Source: Odoribacter sp036657595 (GTDB taxonomy: Bacteria > Bacteroidota > Bacteroidia > Bacteroidales > Marinifilaceae). From it: 46,121 nt of DNA. Location of the stretch: positions 1-46,121 of the forward strand of contig JAVXFZ010000016.1 of assembly GCA_036657595.1 (NCBI GenBank), given 5' to 3'. Positions 34,796-43,249 of this stretch are shown piece after piece (position 1 is the stretch's first letter; every line of letters begins with the position of its first letter). The translations under genes and the position numbers were made by a program. Below the pieces are notes generated by a model. It saw nothing but the letters and a program-made list of their open reading frames with translations, was not told where the DNA came from and made no database searches.

Positions 34796-35607
34796 CAAAA
34801 GCCATCATTACGGATCTCGACGGCACGATTCTCCCCAAAGGAGGAAGTATCAGTCTTGAGAATCTCGCCGCTTTTCAGCAGGCAGGCGAACAAGGAGTGG
34901 TCCGGATCATTGCCACCGGTCGCTCTCTGTATGCTGCACGGAAAGTTCTTCCGGCAGACTTCCCTATTGATTACTTGGTTTTCTCTTCGGGAGCAGGGGT
35001 TGTGCGTTGGTCGGATCAACAGATTTTATTTGCCCGGCATCTCGATCCGCAAACGACACAGGATATTGCCGAATATCTTTGGAATTATAATATTAATTTT
35101 ACCATTCAAAAAGAGATTCCTGATAATCATTATTTTTATTATACAGATATTTATCCGCTTCACCCTGATTATAAGCATCGCTTGGAAACGTATTCATCTT
35201 TCGGGACGGCAATTCATTCACCGATGGAGATTCACGGAAAATCGACGCAATTGATTATGATCCTTGACGGTTCGCAATTAAGATTACTGGAACAGGTACG
35301 TTGTGATCTTAAGCAATATTCAGTTGTCCGATCGACTTCACCGGTCGATAATCAGGCGATTTGGTTGGAGATATTCCCCTTTGGAATCAATAAGGGAACT
35401 ACTTGTCGCTCTTTATTAGAACAGTTGGGCATTTCTTGCGAGCAGATCGCCGGATTGGGGAATGACTATAATGATGTTGACTTTCTCGATATTTGTCCGC
35501 AAGCTTATTTAGTTGCCAATGCGCCCCATCGTTTATTGCCACACTATAAATCCGTTGCTTCAGACAGAAACAACGGATTTACAGAATTTATTTCAAAAGT
35601 GATGTAA
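34792..35607 (+). CDS. HAD family hydrolase (Cof type, subfamily IIB)
   Basis: The 271-aa protein has the HAD nucleophile motif ITDLDGTILPKGG (residues 6-18, Asp nucleophile and acid/base Asp), motif II ATGRS, the Lys of GINKG, and motif IV GLGNDYNDVDFL. The inserted cap between about 85 and 180 fits Cof-type sugar- or cofactor-phosphate phosphatases. Its ATGA overlap with pdxK means coupled translation, so pyridoxal phosphate is a possible substrate (inferred). Confidence 0.9.
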   Translation: MTKAIITDLDGTILPKGGSISLENLAAFQQAGEQGVVRIIATGRSLYAARKVLPADFPIDYLVFSSGAGVVRWSDQQILFARHLDPQTTQDIAEYLWNYNINFTIQKEIPDNHYFYYTDIYPLHPDYKHRLETYSSFGTAIHSPMEIHGKSTQLIMILDGSQLRLLEQVRCDLKQYSVVRSTSPVDNQAIWLEIFPFGINKGTTCRSLLEQLGISCEQIAGLGNDYNDVDFLDICPQAYLVANAPHRLLPHYKSVASDRNNGFTEFISKVM

Positions 35608-35627
35608 GTTTTGCTTAGAGTACTTTT
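35595..35627. terminator. Bidirectional terminator between HAD gene and pyrF
   Basis: AAAAGTGATGTAAG and CTTAGAGTACTTTT pair with two small internal mismatches around a TTTTG loop, spanning both stop codons of the convergent genes, which lie only 7 bp apart. Confidence 0.4.
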
Positions 35628-36442
35628 GCTTCTTTTAGCAGCCGCTCCATATCTTGTTGTAAATGATGGGCTTCTTCGCCTGCACGCGTAGCAAAATGTT
35701 CGGTTTTATCGGCAAAGATAATACCCCGCGAAGAGTTGACAATCAGACCGCAATGAGCATTCATTCCGTATTTTGCCACTTCTTCTAAGCTGCCTCCCTG
35801 TGCGCCCACGCCCGGCACCAATAAAAAATGGTCGGGTACAAGCTGACGGATGCCACTTAACATTTCCGCTTTTGTCGCCCCCACTACGTACATCATATTT
35901 TCAGCATTTCCCCACTCTTGTGATTTTTTCAATACACGCTCGTATAATTTCACTCCTTCACTTTCTGTCAATTGGAAATCAAAAGCTCCTTTATTGGATG
36001 TTAATGCCAGCAAGATGACCCATTTCCCCGCATATTGTGTAAATGGCATCACAGAATCCTCCCCCATATAAGGAGCCACCGTTATGGAATCGAAATCAAA
36101 GGTTTCGAGGAATGCTTTTGCATACATCTGAGAGGTATTGCCGATATCTCCCCGTTTGGCGTCTGCTATGGTAAAAATTTCGGGGTATTTGCTTTTGATG
36201 TATTTTACGGTTTTTTCTAAGCTGGTCCAGCCTTCTACCCCCCGACTTTCATAAAATGCGATATTGGGTTTGTAGGCAATGGTGAAAGCTGCTGTCGCAT
36301 CAATGATCGCCTTGTTAAATTCATATACGGGATCTTCGGCATTCAGCAAGTGTTGCGGAATTTTAGCTATATCCGAATCCAATCCGACACAGAGAAAAGA
36401 TTTCTTCTTTTTTATCTGTTCAAATAATTGTTTGTAATTCAT
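35615..36442 (-). CDS. pyrF: Orotidine-5'-phosphate decarboxylase
   Basis: The 275-aa protein catalyses the last step of UMP synthesis, OMP to UMP plus CO2. Its length and motifs fit the type 2 OMP decarboxylase: FLCVGLDSDIAKIP, the catalytic FTIADAKRGDIGNTSQMYAK (Asp-Lys network, about 90-109), and LVPGVGAQGG with NSSRGI near the C-terminus. It follows prfA with an 88-bp gap containing a half-copy of the intergenic repeat. Confidence 0.95.
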   Translation of the reverse strand: MNYKQLFEQIKKKKSFLCVGLDSDIAKIPQHLLNAEDPVYEFNKAIIDATAAFTIAYKPNIAFYESRGVEGWTSLEKTVKYIKSKYPEIFTIADAKRGDIGNTSQMYAKAFLETFDFDSITVAPYMGEDSVMPFTQYAGKWVILLALTSNKGAFDFQLTESEGVKLYERVLKKSQEWGNAENMMYVVGATKAEMLSGIRQLVPDHFLLVPGVGAQGGSLEEVAKYGMNAHCGLIVNSSRGIIFADKTEHFATRAGEEAHHLQQDMERLLKEAKVL

Positions 36443-36464
36443 TCTATTTTGTATAGTTTAATTG

Positions 36465-36494
36465 TCTATTCGTCGATTTGTTTAATCGTTTTGA
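36465..36494. repeat. Partial copy (D) of the intergenic repeat
   Basis: TCTATTCGTCGATTTGTTTAATCGTTTTGA resembles the arm of copies A-C (TTCGTTTATTTGTTTATTCG) but lacks a clear inverted partner. It lies between prfA and pyrF. Confidence 0.4.
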
Positions 36495-36530
36495 CCAAAC
36501 ACAATAGCTCTTATTCCCCTCATTTGTTGT

Positions 36531-37637
36531 TTATAAGCCACTCGCTTTTAAACGCTCTGTATTCTCTTCTATTTGCAGTTTGTCAATGATTTCATCAATT
36601 TCTCCGTCCATCACTGCCTGTAAATTGTATAAGGTGAAGTTGATTCGATGATCGGTGACCCTCCCTTGCGGAAAATTATACGTACGAATCTTTGCTGAAC
36701 GGTCGCCGGTGCTGACCATTGTTTTCCGCTTGGAAGCGATGTCGTCCATATATTTTTGATGTTCTTTGTCGTATATGAATGTGCGTAAGCGGGTAAGCGC
36801 TCTTTCCTTATTTTTCGGTTGATCGCGGGTTTCCGTACATTCTATCAGCACTTCCTCCGCCACTCCCGTATGAGGATTTTTCCAAAGATAGCGAAGGCGT
36901 ACGCCGGATTCCACTTTGTTCACGTTCTGTCCACCGGCTCCACCGGAACGGAATGTATCCCATTTGATCTCTCCCTCGTTGATTTCTACTTCAAATTCTT
37001 CTGCTTCGGGTAGTACGGCTACGGTAGCCGCCGAGGTGTGGATACGTCCTTGTGTTTCCGTCGTCGGTACGCGTTGGACACGGTGAACTCCCGATTCATA
37101 TTTGAGGATGCCATAAACACCATTTCCCGAAACAGCGGCTATCACTTCTTTGTATCCTCCCGCAGTCCCTTCATTCGAGTTGGTTACTTCTATTTTCCAG
37201 CCTTTTCTTTCACAGAATTTAGCGTACATTCTAAATAAATCTCCGGCAAAAAGACAGGCTTCATCTCCTCCTGTGCCTCCTCTTATTTCAAGAATCACAT
37301 TCTTATCGTCTTCCGGATCCTCCGGGATCAATAGCATTTTTATCTCCCGCTCCATCGCCGGCAATTTTTCTTGCAGCTCATTCATCTCCATCTGCGCCAT
37401 TTCCTGCAATTCCTGATCGTCTTCGGTGGCTAAGATCATTTTTGCTTCTTCCAGCGTTTGGAATGCATTTTTCAGTCGATCCGCAGCAGTGGTAATCATC
37501 TCTAAATCCTTATACTCTTTGGTCAATCGTACGTATCGCTTCTGATCCTGAATGACCTCCGGATCTGTGATTAACTGACCGATTTCTTTAAAACGGATGT
37601 AAAAAGTTTCTAACTTTTCTAATAAAGGATGATTCAT
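36531..37637 (-). CDS. prfA: Peptide chain release factor 1
   Basis: The 368-aa protein terminates translation at UAA and UAG. The stop-codon recognition tripeptide is PTT (in QRVPTTETQGRIHTSA), fitting the RF1 PxT motif rather than the SPF of RF2. The peptidyl-tRNA hydrolysis motif GGQ is at FRSGGAGGQNVNKVESG. Length is normal. A promoter lies 23-53 bp upstream. Confidence 0.97.
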   Translation of the reverse strand: MNHPLLEKLETFYIRFKEIGQLITDPEVIQDQKRYVRLTKEYKDLEMITTAADRLKNAFQTLEEAKMILATEDDQELQEMAQMEMNELQEKLPAMEREIKMLLIPEDPEDDKNVILEIRGGTGGDEACLFAGDLFRMYAKFCERKGWKIEVTNSNEGTAGGYKEVIAAVSGNGVYGILKYESGVHRVQRVPTTETQGRIHTSAATVAVLPEAEEFEVEINEGEIKWDTFRSGGAGGQNVNKVESGVRLRYLWKNPHTGVAEEVLIECTETRDQPKNKERALTRLRTFIYDKEHQKYMDDIASKRKTMVSTGDRSAKIRTYNFPQGRVTDHRINFTLYNLQAVMDGEIDEIIDKLQIEENTERLKASGL

Positions 37638-37659
37638 CTTTGCCTATTTTATTTCGCCA

Positions 37660-37690
37660 CAAAAGTAATAAAAAGTTTCAATGTCATAAA
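37660..37690 (-). promoter_or_regulatory. Promoter of prfA
   Basis: On the minus strand TTTA (37690-37687), a 19-bp spacer and TACTTTTG (37667-37660) match the Bacteroidetes pattern apart from the last base of the -33 box. The leader is short, about 20 nt. Confidence 0.55.
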
Positions 37691-37795
37691 GCTCATTTAC
37701 CTTAACTCTATCGACTTATTTATCACTTTTGTAATGCATTTACAATGAAGTGTTTGAGATTCTGAATGGCTTTCTATTTCTGCCTTTTATTTTTC

Positions 37796-38824
37796 TTATT
37801 TTCCCTTCCGTCTTTTCATTTCTGTTGTCCACATTTGTCTGATGTGTGTAGCCGTATCTGCTAAGGAATAAAAATGAAAATTCGGATAACGGGTTAAAAT
37901 CTTTTGATTGGAATAGTAGGAGCAATGATGAGCTGTTCGAGCCGTTTCTTTCGTAAATGCCGGTTTCGTGTGAGAAAACCATCCTTTGACAGATAATAAA
38001 CGCCAGATGACTTCAGTCATCCAAGGAGACAGGTGATAGGATGGAGGTCGCTTGCCATTTGCTTTCGCAAGGGTCGCAAATAATTCGCGATAAGAGTAAT
38101 TCCCTCCATTTAAAATAAAGCGTTCCCCTTGAACGGTGGTATCTTCAGCAAGGGTGATCATCAATTGACAGACATCCCTGACATCTACATAACCACTGAC
38201 TCCTTTTGTATAAAACGGGATTCCTTTTGCCGCTGTCAGGTATAAACGAGCACTGCTCTTGTTCCACATTCCCCCTCCCAGTATGATTGAAGGACAAACA
38301 ATGACAGCGTTTAAGCCCTTTTTTATATATTTCCATACGATTTTTTCCGCATCGCTTTTACTGAAAGAATAAGCCGAATGTGCTCGTCCTTCAATGATGG
38401 GTGTTGTTTCATCAATCAGATCTTTGGGATGTAGACTGTCGCCCAAAGCGGCAATGGAACTCACATAGCAAAGTCGCACTTGGTGTTGAAGGCATAAGGC
38501 GGCGATGTGTTCCGTACCTTTTAAATTTGTTTCCCGCAACCGTTGCTGATCGTCCGCAGAAAAAGAAACTACGGCAGCGCAGTGGTACACGCAAGTGGAG
38601 GTGCGGATTTGTTGAGTCAGCGAGGCGGTGTCTAAGACATCGCCCTCTACCCAAGATATTTGTTGCCATCGCTGTTCTGCTTCCGGATGTTGTTCGAATA
38701 TCGCGCGAACACTTTTTAAATCGCTTTGTGGTCTATGCAAAGCGATGATGGAATTGCCTTTTTCCGCTAAAAGATACAGTAGATGACTTCCCAATAAACC
38801 TGTCGCACCTGTTACAAAAACCAT
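37796..38824 (-). CDS. NAD(P)-dependent epimerase/dehydratase (extended SDR)
   Basis: The 342-aa protein has the extended-SDR nucleotide-binding motif TGATGLLGSH (residues 5-14), an acidic/basic loop, the VSSIAALG segment, and a catalytic YSFSK (YxxxK) near residue 153. It resembles dihydroflavonol-4-reductase-like or sterol-type epimerases rather than GalE. Substrate unknown. It lies upstream of prfA on the same strand with a gap of 158 bp. Confidence 0.88.
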   Translation of the reverse strand: MVFVTGATGLLGSHLLYLLAEKGNSIIALHRPQSDLKSVRAIFEQHPEAEQRWQQISWVEGDVLDTASLTQQIRTSTCVYHCAAVVSFSADDQQRLRETNLKGTEHIAALCLQHQVRLCYVSSIAALGDSLHPKDLIDETTPIIEGRAHSAYSFSKSDAEKIVWKYIKKGLNAVIVCPSIILGGGMWNKSSARLYLTAAKGIPFYTKGVSGYVDVRDVCQLMITLAEDTTVQGERFILNGGNYSYRELFATLAKANGKRPPSYHLSPWMTEVIWRLLSVKGWFSHTKPAFTKETARTAHHCSYYSNQKILTRYPNFHFYSLADTATHIRQMWTTEMKRRKGK

Positions 38825-38910
38825 AATGTTATATTACTTATGTCTATAAAACGTTTTTACTTCTGTGTTGTTCGGTTGAATGCTAAATGAACACCTCCGT
38901 ACTTAAACTA

Positions 38911-39264
38911 TTATTCAAAAATCTGAAGAGCTTCTTGTATGTGCCGGATGGAAAATGGAGAAGCGACGATCAAGATCAGATCAAAACGCACTTCGCAATG
39001 AATGTCCTTGAGCTTAACGTAAGCATCGGCAGCCATTCGGAGATTTTTTCTCTTTCGGAAGTCTAATAATTCTTCCGGTCTTTCCTCCGGCAAGTTACGC
39101 GTTTTCACTTCTACAATCACTAATAATTGATCTTTTTTGCAGATAATATCCAATTCCAAGTGTTTGCAACGCCAATTGCGTTCCAAGATAATGTATCCCT
39201 GCTGTTCTAAATAAATGGCAGCTTTCCATTCACCTACTTTTCCCAGTTTGTTGTGTTCAGCCAT
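38911..39264 (-). CDS. YraN/UPF0102 family endonuclease-like protein
   Basis: The 117-aa protein matches UPF0102: GKVGEWKAAIYLEQQGYIIL at the start, then LELDIICKKDQLLVIVEVKT, which carries the restriction-endonuclease-like D...EVK core, and RFDLILIV. The family has a PD-(D/E)xK nuclease fold with no settled role. Length is typical. Confidence 0.93.
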   Translation of the reverse strand: MAEHNKLGKVGEWKAAIYLEQQGYIILERNWRCKHLELDIICKKDQLLVIVEVKTRNLPEERPEELLDFRKRKNLRMAADAYVKLKDIHCEVRFDLILIVASPFSIRHIQEALQIFE

Positions 39265-39382
39265 TTCTTTTTGTACATAAAAAAATTCATATAGCTATTT
39301 TGGTTCAAAAATAAACAAAAAAATAAAACCTTTTTCTCTTTCATTTACAAATCAGTACATTTGAAATTTTCCCTGAATGGCA

Positions 39383-39413
39383 TTTGATTTATGAACAAAT
39401 TTGACTATCTTTG
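39383..39413 (+). promoter_or_regulatory. Promoter of the glycogen/starch synthase-like gene
   Basis: TTTG (39383-39386), a 19-bp spacer and TATCTTTG (39406-39413) are a perfect match to the Bacteroidetes -33/-7 consensus, giving a leader of about 20 nt. Confidence 0.8.
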
Positions 39414-39436
39414 TAAGGTTTTTGGGAAATGTAACT

Positions 39437-40258
39437 ATGGCGAAAAAAAAGATTTTATTTATATCTCAGGAGATTATGCCTTATCTGCCTGAATCGGAGA
39501 TGTCACATATCGGACGATTCTTGCCTCAGGGCATACAGGATAAAGGCAAAGAGATCAGAACATTTATGCCCCGTTATGGTTGTATTAACGAAAGGCGTAA
39601 TCAACTGCACGAAGTAATTCGTTTGTCGGGGATGAATCTGATCATTAATGATACGGATCATCCACTGATTATTAAAGTTGCCTCTATACAATCTGCCCGT
39701 ATGCAGGTTTATTTTATAGACAACGAAGATTATTTTCAACGCAAACACGTTGTATCTGACGATATGGGAGCTTCTTTTGCGGATAATGACGAGCGAGCTA
39801 TTTTTTTTGCCAGAGGAGTGTTTGAAACAGTGAAAAAATTGAGGTGGGCGCCTGATTTGATTTATTGTCAGGGATGGATCACCTCGTTGGTCCCATTGTA
39901 TTTGAAAAAAGAATACAATGATGATCCGGTGTTTGCTCATTCTAAAGTGGTGTATTCTACTTATAACGATCAGTTTGAAGGTTGTCTACACAAAGATTTC
40001 GGCAAAAAGATTTTAACTGAGAATATATCCGGGACAGATATTAGTATTTTACAGCATCCAACACATACAAATGTCACTAAATTGGCATTTGATTATGCAG
40101 ATGGCATCATCTTTAATAATCAAGAAGTAGATCCGGAATTAAAAACGTATGCGGCAGCATCCGGCAAGCCGGTCACCGAATATACGAATACGGAAGAATA
40201 CATTGACAATTATTCTGCCTTCTTTGATCAAATTTTGGAGGCTAAAAAAGAAAGCTAA
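39437..40258 (+). CDS. Glycogen/starch synthase N-terminal (GT5) domain protein
   Basis: The 273-aa protein starts at ATG 39437 (MAKKKILFISQEIMPYLPES). It matches the N-terminal GT5 Rossmann domain of glycogen synthase (KILFISQEIMPYL; IRTFMPRYGCINERRNQ; YFIDNEDYFQRK; PDLIYCQGWITSLVPLYLKK). Full-length synthases have about 480 residues and a C-terminal GT1 domain, missing here. The KTGGL motif that binds ADP-glucose is also absent (PESEMSHIGRF instead). Short proteins of this type occur across Bacteroidales, so it is probably not a truncation in this strain, but glycogen-synthase activity is doubtful. Confidence 0.85.
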   Translation: MAKKKILFISQEIMPYLPESEMSHIGRFLPQGIQDKGKEIRTFMPRYGCINERRNQLHEVIRLSGMNLIINDTDHPLIIKVASIQSARMQVYFIDNEDYFQRKHVVSDDMGASFADNDERAIFFARGVFETVKKLRWAPDLIYCQGWITSLVPLYLKKEYNDDPVFAHSKVVYSTYNDQFEGCLHKDFGKKILTENISGTDISILQHPTHTNVTKLAFDYADGIIFNNQEVDPELKTYAAASGKPVTEYTNTEEYIDNYSAFFDQILEAKKES

Positions 40259-40331
40259 AAGAGAAATGGCTTGCATTTGTGAATGTAACCAATGGAATAA
40301 AAGGGGAGAGCGTAAAGTCGTCTTCTATGTA

Positions 40332-40387
40332 AAAGCTTTGTTTAATCGTTGAGATTTTTTAATCGTTCAGCGAATAAACAAAGCTTT
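40332..40387. repeat. Intergenic palindromic repeat, copy B
   Basis: AAAGCTTTGTTTA (40332-40344) and TAAACAAAGCTTT (40375-40387) are perfect 13-bp inverted arms around a TTTAATCG-containing interior. It sits between the convergent GT5 and galE genes and may serve as a bidirectional terminator. Confidence 0.75.
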
Positions 40388-40460
40388 GGTATTTATGAGG
40401 GAGTATCAATATGAAGTGGAGTCGGTATGAAATGACTGATCCCGCAAAATCAAAGGATTT

Positions 40461-41495
40461 TTATTTCTTTATTTTGTGCCCTTTGTCTAAATTTTGTTGC
40501 CAACGCCAAGTATTGGCAAGAGTTTCTTCGATAGGTATTTGTGCCTTCCAACCTAATTCGTTATTGGCTAATGTTGTATCAGCCCATACTTTTTCAATGT
40601 CTCCGACGCGACGGGCGGTGATTTTGTAATTTACCTTCTTTTGGGTGGCTTTTTCAAAAGCTTTGATTAATTCCAATACCGATAATCCATTCCCGGTGCC
40701 AATATTGAAATATTCATAATTTTTTTTGTTCTTGCCGTTTAATAATCGGCGGATAGCTATCACGTGAGCTTTTGCCAAATCAACCACATCAATGTAATCC
40801 CTAACAGCGGAGCCATCCGGTGTATTGTAGTCATCACCAAAGACACTCAGTTGCTCACGAATACCGGCAACCGTTTGTGTGAGAAAAGGAATCAGATTGT
40901 TGGGAACACCGTTGGGTAATTCTCCTATTAATGCAGAAGGATGCGCACCAATCGGATTGAAGTAACGCAATGCCAATAAATTCATTTCGGTTGTGACCTT
41001 TGCTATATCCCGCATAATGTCCTCACACATTGCTTTTGTATTTCCATAAGGAGATTCGGCTTGTTTTCTCGGTGTTTTTTCTGTGACAGGTAAAATATCA
41101 GCCTGTCCATAAACGGTACAGGAAGAAGAAAATACCAGATTTTTCACCTGAAATTCCCGCATCGAGGCAAGTACATTTATCAATGAATTTAAATTATTTC
41201 GATAGTATTCCAATGGTTTAGTAACGGATTCTCCGACAGCTTTTAATGCTGCAAAATGAATGACTGCGACCAAATTTTGATGACGCATAAAAAAATCATT
41301 TACTTTGTCTGCCTCTGTTAAATCAATTTGTTCAAATTCAGGGCGGATGCCTGTAATTGCTTCAATTCCATCTAATACTTCAATAGTTGAATTGCATAAG
41401 TTATCTATAATAACTACCTCGAAATCATTCTGTTGTAATTCAACGACTGTATGTGAACCAATATAGCCGGTTCCACCTGTTACAAGTATTTTCAT
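40461..41495 (-). CDS. galE: UDP-glucose 4-epimerase
   Basis: The 344-aa protein has the NAD-binding TGGTGYIGSHT, the catalytic Ser/Tyr/Lys set (FSSSCTVYG and SPYGNTK), ALRYFNPIGAHPSALIGE and DYIDVVDLAKAHV, all GalE hallmarks. It interconverts UDP-glucose and UDP-galactose for glycan synthesis. It is divergent from the HU-like gene at 41647. Confidence 0.96.
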   Translation of the reverse strand: MKILVTGGTGYIGSHTVVELQQNDFEVVIIDNLCNSTIEVLDGIEAITGIRPEFEQIDLTEADKVNDFFMRHQNLVAVIHFAALKAVGESVTKPLEYYRNNLNSLINVLASMREFQVKNLVFSSSCTVYGQADILPVTEKTPRKQAESPYGNTKAMCEDIMRDIAKVTTEMNLLALRYFNPIGAHPSALIGELPNGVPNNLIPFLTQTVAGIREQLSVFGDDYNTPDGSAVRDYIDVVDLAKAHVIAIRRLLNGKNKKNYEYFNIGTGNGLSVLELIKAFEKATQKKVNYKITARRVGDIEKVWADTTLANNELGWKAQIPIEETLANTWRWQQNLDKGHKIKK

Positions 41496-41612
41496 ACGGA
41501 TAATATTTATTGTTTTTTAGAATAACATACAAAGGAAGCAATAAAATATGAATAATAATATAGATTTAAAATTGAGAATTTAAAATTTGATTCTTTTTCC
41601 ATTTAAGTAGCA

Positions 41613-41642
41613 TTGTAATTCAGTTATTTTTTTCTACTTTTG
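41613..41642 (+). promoter_or_regulatory. Promoter of the HU-like membrane protein gene
   Basis: TTG (41613-41615), a 19-bp spacer and TACTTTTG (41635-41642) fit the consensus. The -7 box ends 4 bp before the ATG at 41647, so the transcript should be leaderless or nearly so. Confidence 0.6.
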
Positions 41643-41646
41643 TAGT

Positions 41647-42405
41647 ATGCATAAATTCATTGATTACATATCAGATCTTCTGTTCTTGCACGATTGCGTG
41701 ATTATCCCTGATTTCGGGGGCTTTATATGCAATTATAAGAGTGCGTATATCGATGAAAACAGTGGATTGATCTGCCCTCCGACCAAGGATATATTGTTCA
41801 ATCGCAACTTGATTCACAATGACGGTTTGTTGGTTAATTGGATTGCCTGTAAAGAAAATGTCAGTTACGAAAAAGCGAACATTCAGCTTGCTCTCTTTTG
41901 TGAAGATTTAAAAATACGATTGAATCAAAAACAACGGATAGCATTCGGAGATATTGGTGTGTTTTATACAGACCGTCGGTTTAATATTATCTTTGAATCA
42001 GGCAAAAATAATTTTTTTTCCGAAACTTTTGGAATGGAGTCGATTGATATGCAGCCGGCTAAAACAGAAGAGAAAATTAAATTTGCACAGACAAGTATGC
42101 CGGTGAATAACGTGCCGGATATGTCAGCTTATATTAATATGGAGACTTCGGGGAATATCGTTCACCGATTGCTAAAGTATGCACTTGCAGCAGCGGTAGT
42201 CGCAGGGGTTGTTGTTATTTCTCAACTGGATATATTTTATTCTACTGCACCGGAGAATTCTAATCAAATTACCAATAGTTCTACCGTACAGCCAACTTTT
42301 CCGTTGATTCAATCGAATACTTCCGGTAAAATCCTTTGTAATAGTGTCATTTCTCCTCTACACGATTATATTGACTACGATCCGATCAATGACCTCGCGT
42401 GGTAA
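41647..42405 (+). CDS. HU-CCDC81-like domain protein with one TM helix
   Basis: The 252-aa protein begins with MHKFIDYISDLLFLHDCVII and PDFGGFICNYKSAYIDENSG, the signature of the bacterial HU-CCDC81 tandem domains found in Bacteroidetes (residues about 1-125). A single membrane helix follows near 177-196 (LLKYALAAAVVAGVVVISQL), then about 55 Ser/Asn/Thr-rich periplasmic residues. Relatives usually end in a SPOR domain; none is present here. Its last 20 bp overlap the 3' end of pssA on the other strand. Confidence 0.82.
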   Translation: MHKFIDYISDLLFLHDCVIIPDFGGFICNYKSAYIDENSGLICPPTKDILFNRNLIHNDGLLVNWIACKENVSYEKANIQLALFCEDLKIRLNQKQRIAFGDIGVFYTDRRFNIIFESGKNNFFSETFGMESIDMQPAKTEEKIKFAQTSMPVNNVPDMSAYINMETSGNIVHRLLKYALAAAVVAGVVVISQLDIFYSTAPENSNQITNSSTVQPTFPLIQSNTSGKILCNSVISPLHDYIDYDPINDLAW

Positions 42406-43132
42406 CTATCTTTTTTATCATCTCTGCCAGTGTGAAAAGAATATATAACGGTATTATAAAGACAATTACCGCTGTACCCCAAATTCCTGCTGCCACGATG
42501 AGACAAATGAAATAAATATAGCGAATTTTGTTAGCTTGCCAGCTGAAACCGGATATTTTTAGGGAGAACATAGGCAATTCGCTCACCAATAAAAGCGACA
42601 ATGCGATAGCAGAAATAGCCAATATCCCTGCATTTCCAAATAGATGATTGTATATTTCCGGAGTGTAATATCCGCCGAATACTAAACATACCCAAAACAG
42701 AGCATTCGCGGGTGTCGGCATTCCAATAAATGAAGTCGTTTGGCGAACATCCAGATTAAATTTTGCTAAACGGTAAGCTGAAAAAGCAGGGATCAATAAA
42801 GGACAGAATAAAAATATTTTCTCCAGAGCAGACCATTGCGACCAGTATTCTATATCACCGCCCGGCAGTTCTGCTAAAATTAAGAAATGAGCTAATACAG
42901 TCGGTGCTACTCCAAAACTTACCATATCTGCTAACGAATCCAATTCTTTGCCCATATCTGACTTTACGTGTAGTATGCGGGCTGTCAGCCCATCAAAGAA
43001 ATCGAAAATCATTCCCAGTATAATAAAGGCAGCGGCTATCATTAAATGTCCGTACATTGCCATAAAAATAGCTGATGTACCACATAGTACATTCATACAC
43101 GTGATGATGTTCGGGATGTGTTTCTTTATCAT
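42386..43132 (-). CDS. pssA: CDP-diacylglycerol--serine O-phosphatidyltransferase
   Basis: The 248-aa integral membrane protein makes phosphatidylserine from CDP-diacylglycerol and serine, the precursor of phosphatidylethanolamine. The CDP-alcohol phosphatidyltransferase motif DG..AR........G...D...D is seen as DGLTARILHVKSDMGKELDS plus LAD at about residues 47-69. It has about six to seven hydrophobic segments and the N-terminal IPNIITCMNVLCG typical of the family. The gene's 3' end overlaps the convergent HU-like gene by 20 bp. Confidence 0.94.
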   Translation of the reverse strand: MIKKHIPNIITCMNVLCGTSAIFMAMYGHLMIAAAFIILGMIFDFFDGLTARILHVKSDMGKELDSLADMVSFGVAPTVLAHFLILAELPGGDIEYWSQWSALEKIFLFCPLLIPAFSAYRLAKFNLDVRQTTSFIGMPTPANALFWVCLVFGGYYTPEIYNHLFGNAGILAISAIALSLLLVSELPMFSLKISGFSWQANKIRYIYFICLIVAAGIWGTAVIVFIIPLYILFTLAEMIKKIVTTRGH

Positions 43133-43164
43133 CTTTGTCGGATTGTAAATTCTGTTTATTAAAT

Positions 43165-43217
43165 TTCGTTTATTTGCTGATCGTTAAATTTCTTCAACGA
43201 AGAAACAAATAAACGAA
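43165..43217. repeat. Intergenic palindromic repeat, copy C
   Basis: TTCGTTTATTTG (43165-43176) and CAAATAAACGAA (43206-43217) are perfect 12-bp inverted arms between pssA and the DUF1573 gene, with an inner TTCTTCAACGAAGAA palindrome. Confidence 0.75.
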
Positions 43218-43249
43218 TAAATTATGATTTTTCATTCTAATTTCCCACT

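Noticed and set aside
37730..37746. TTGTAATGCATTTACAA palindrome after the epimerase gene
   Set aside because: Six-base arms in AT-rich DNA without a T-run; could be chance.
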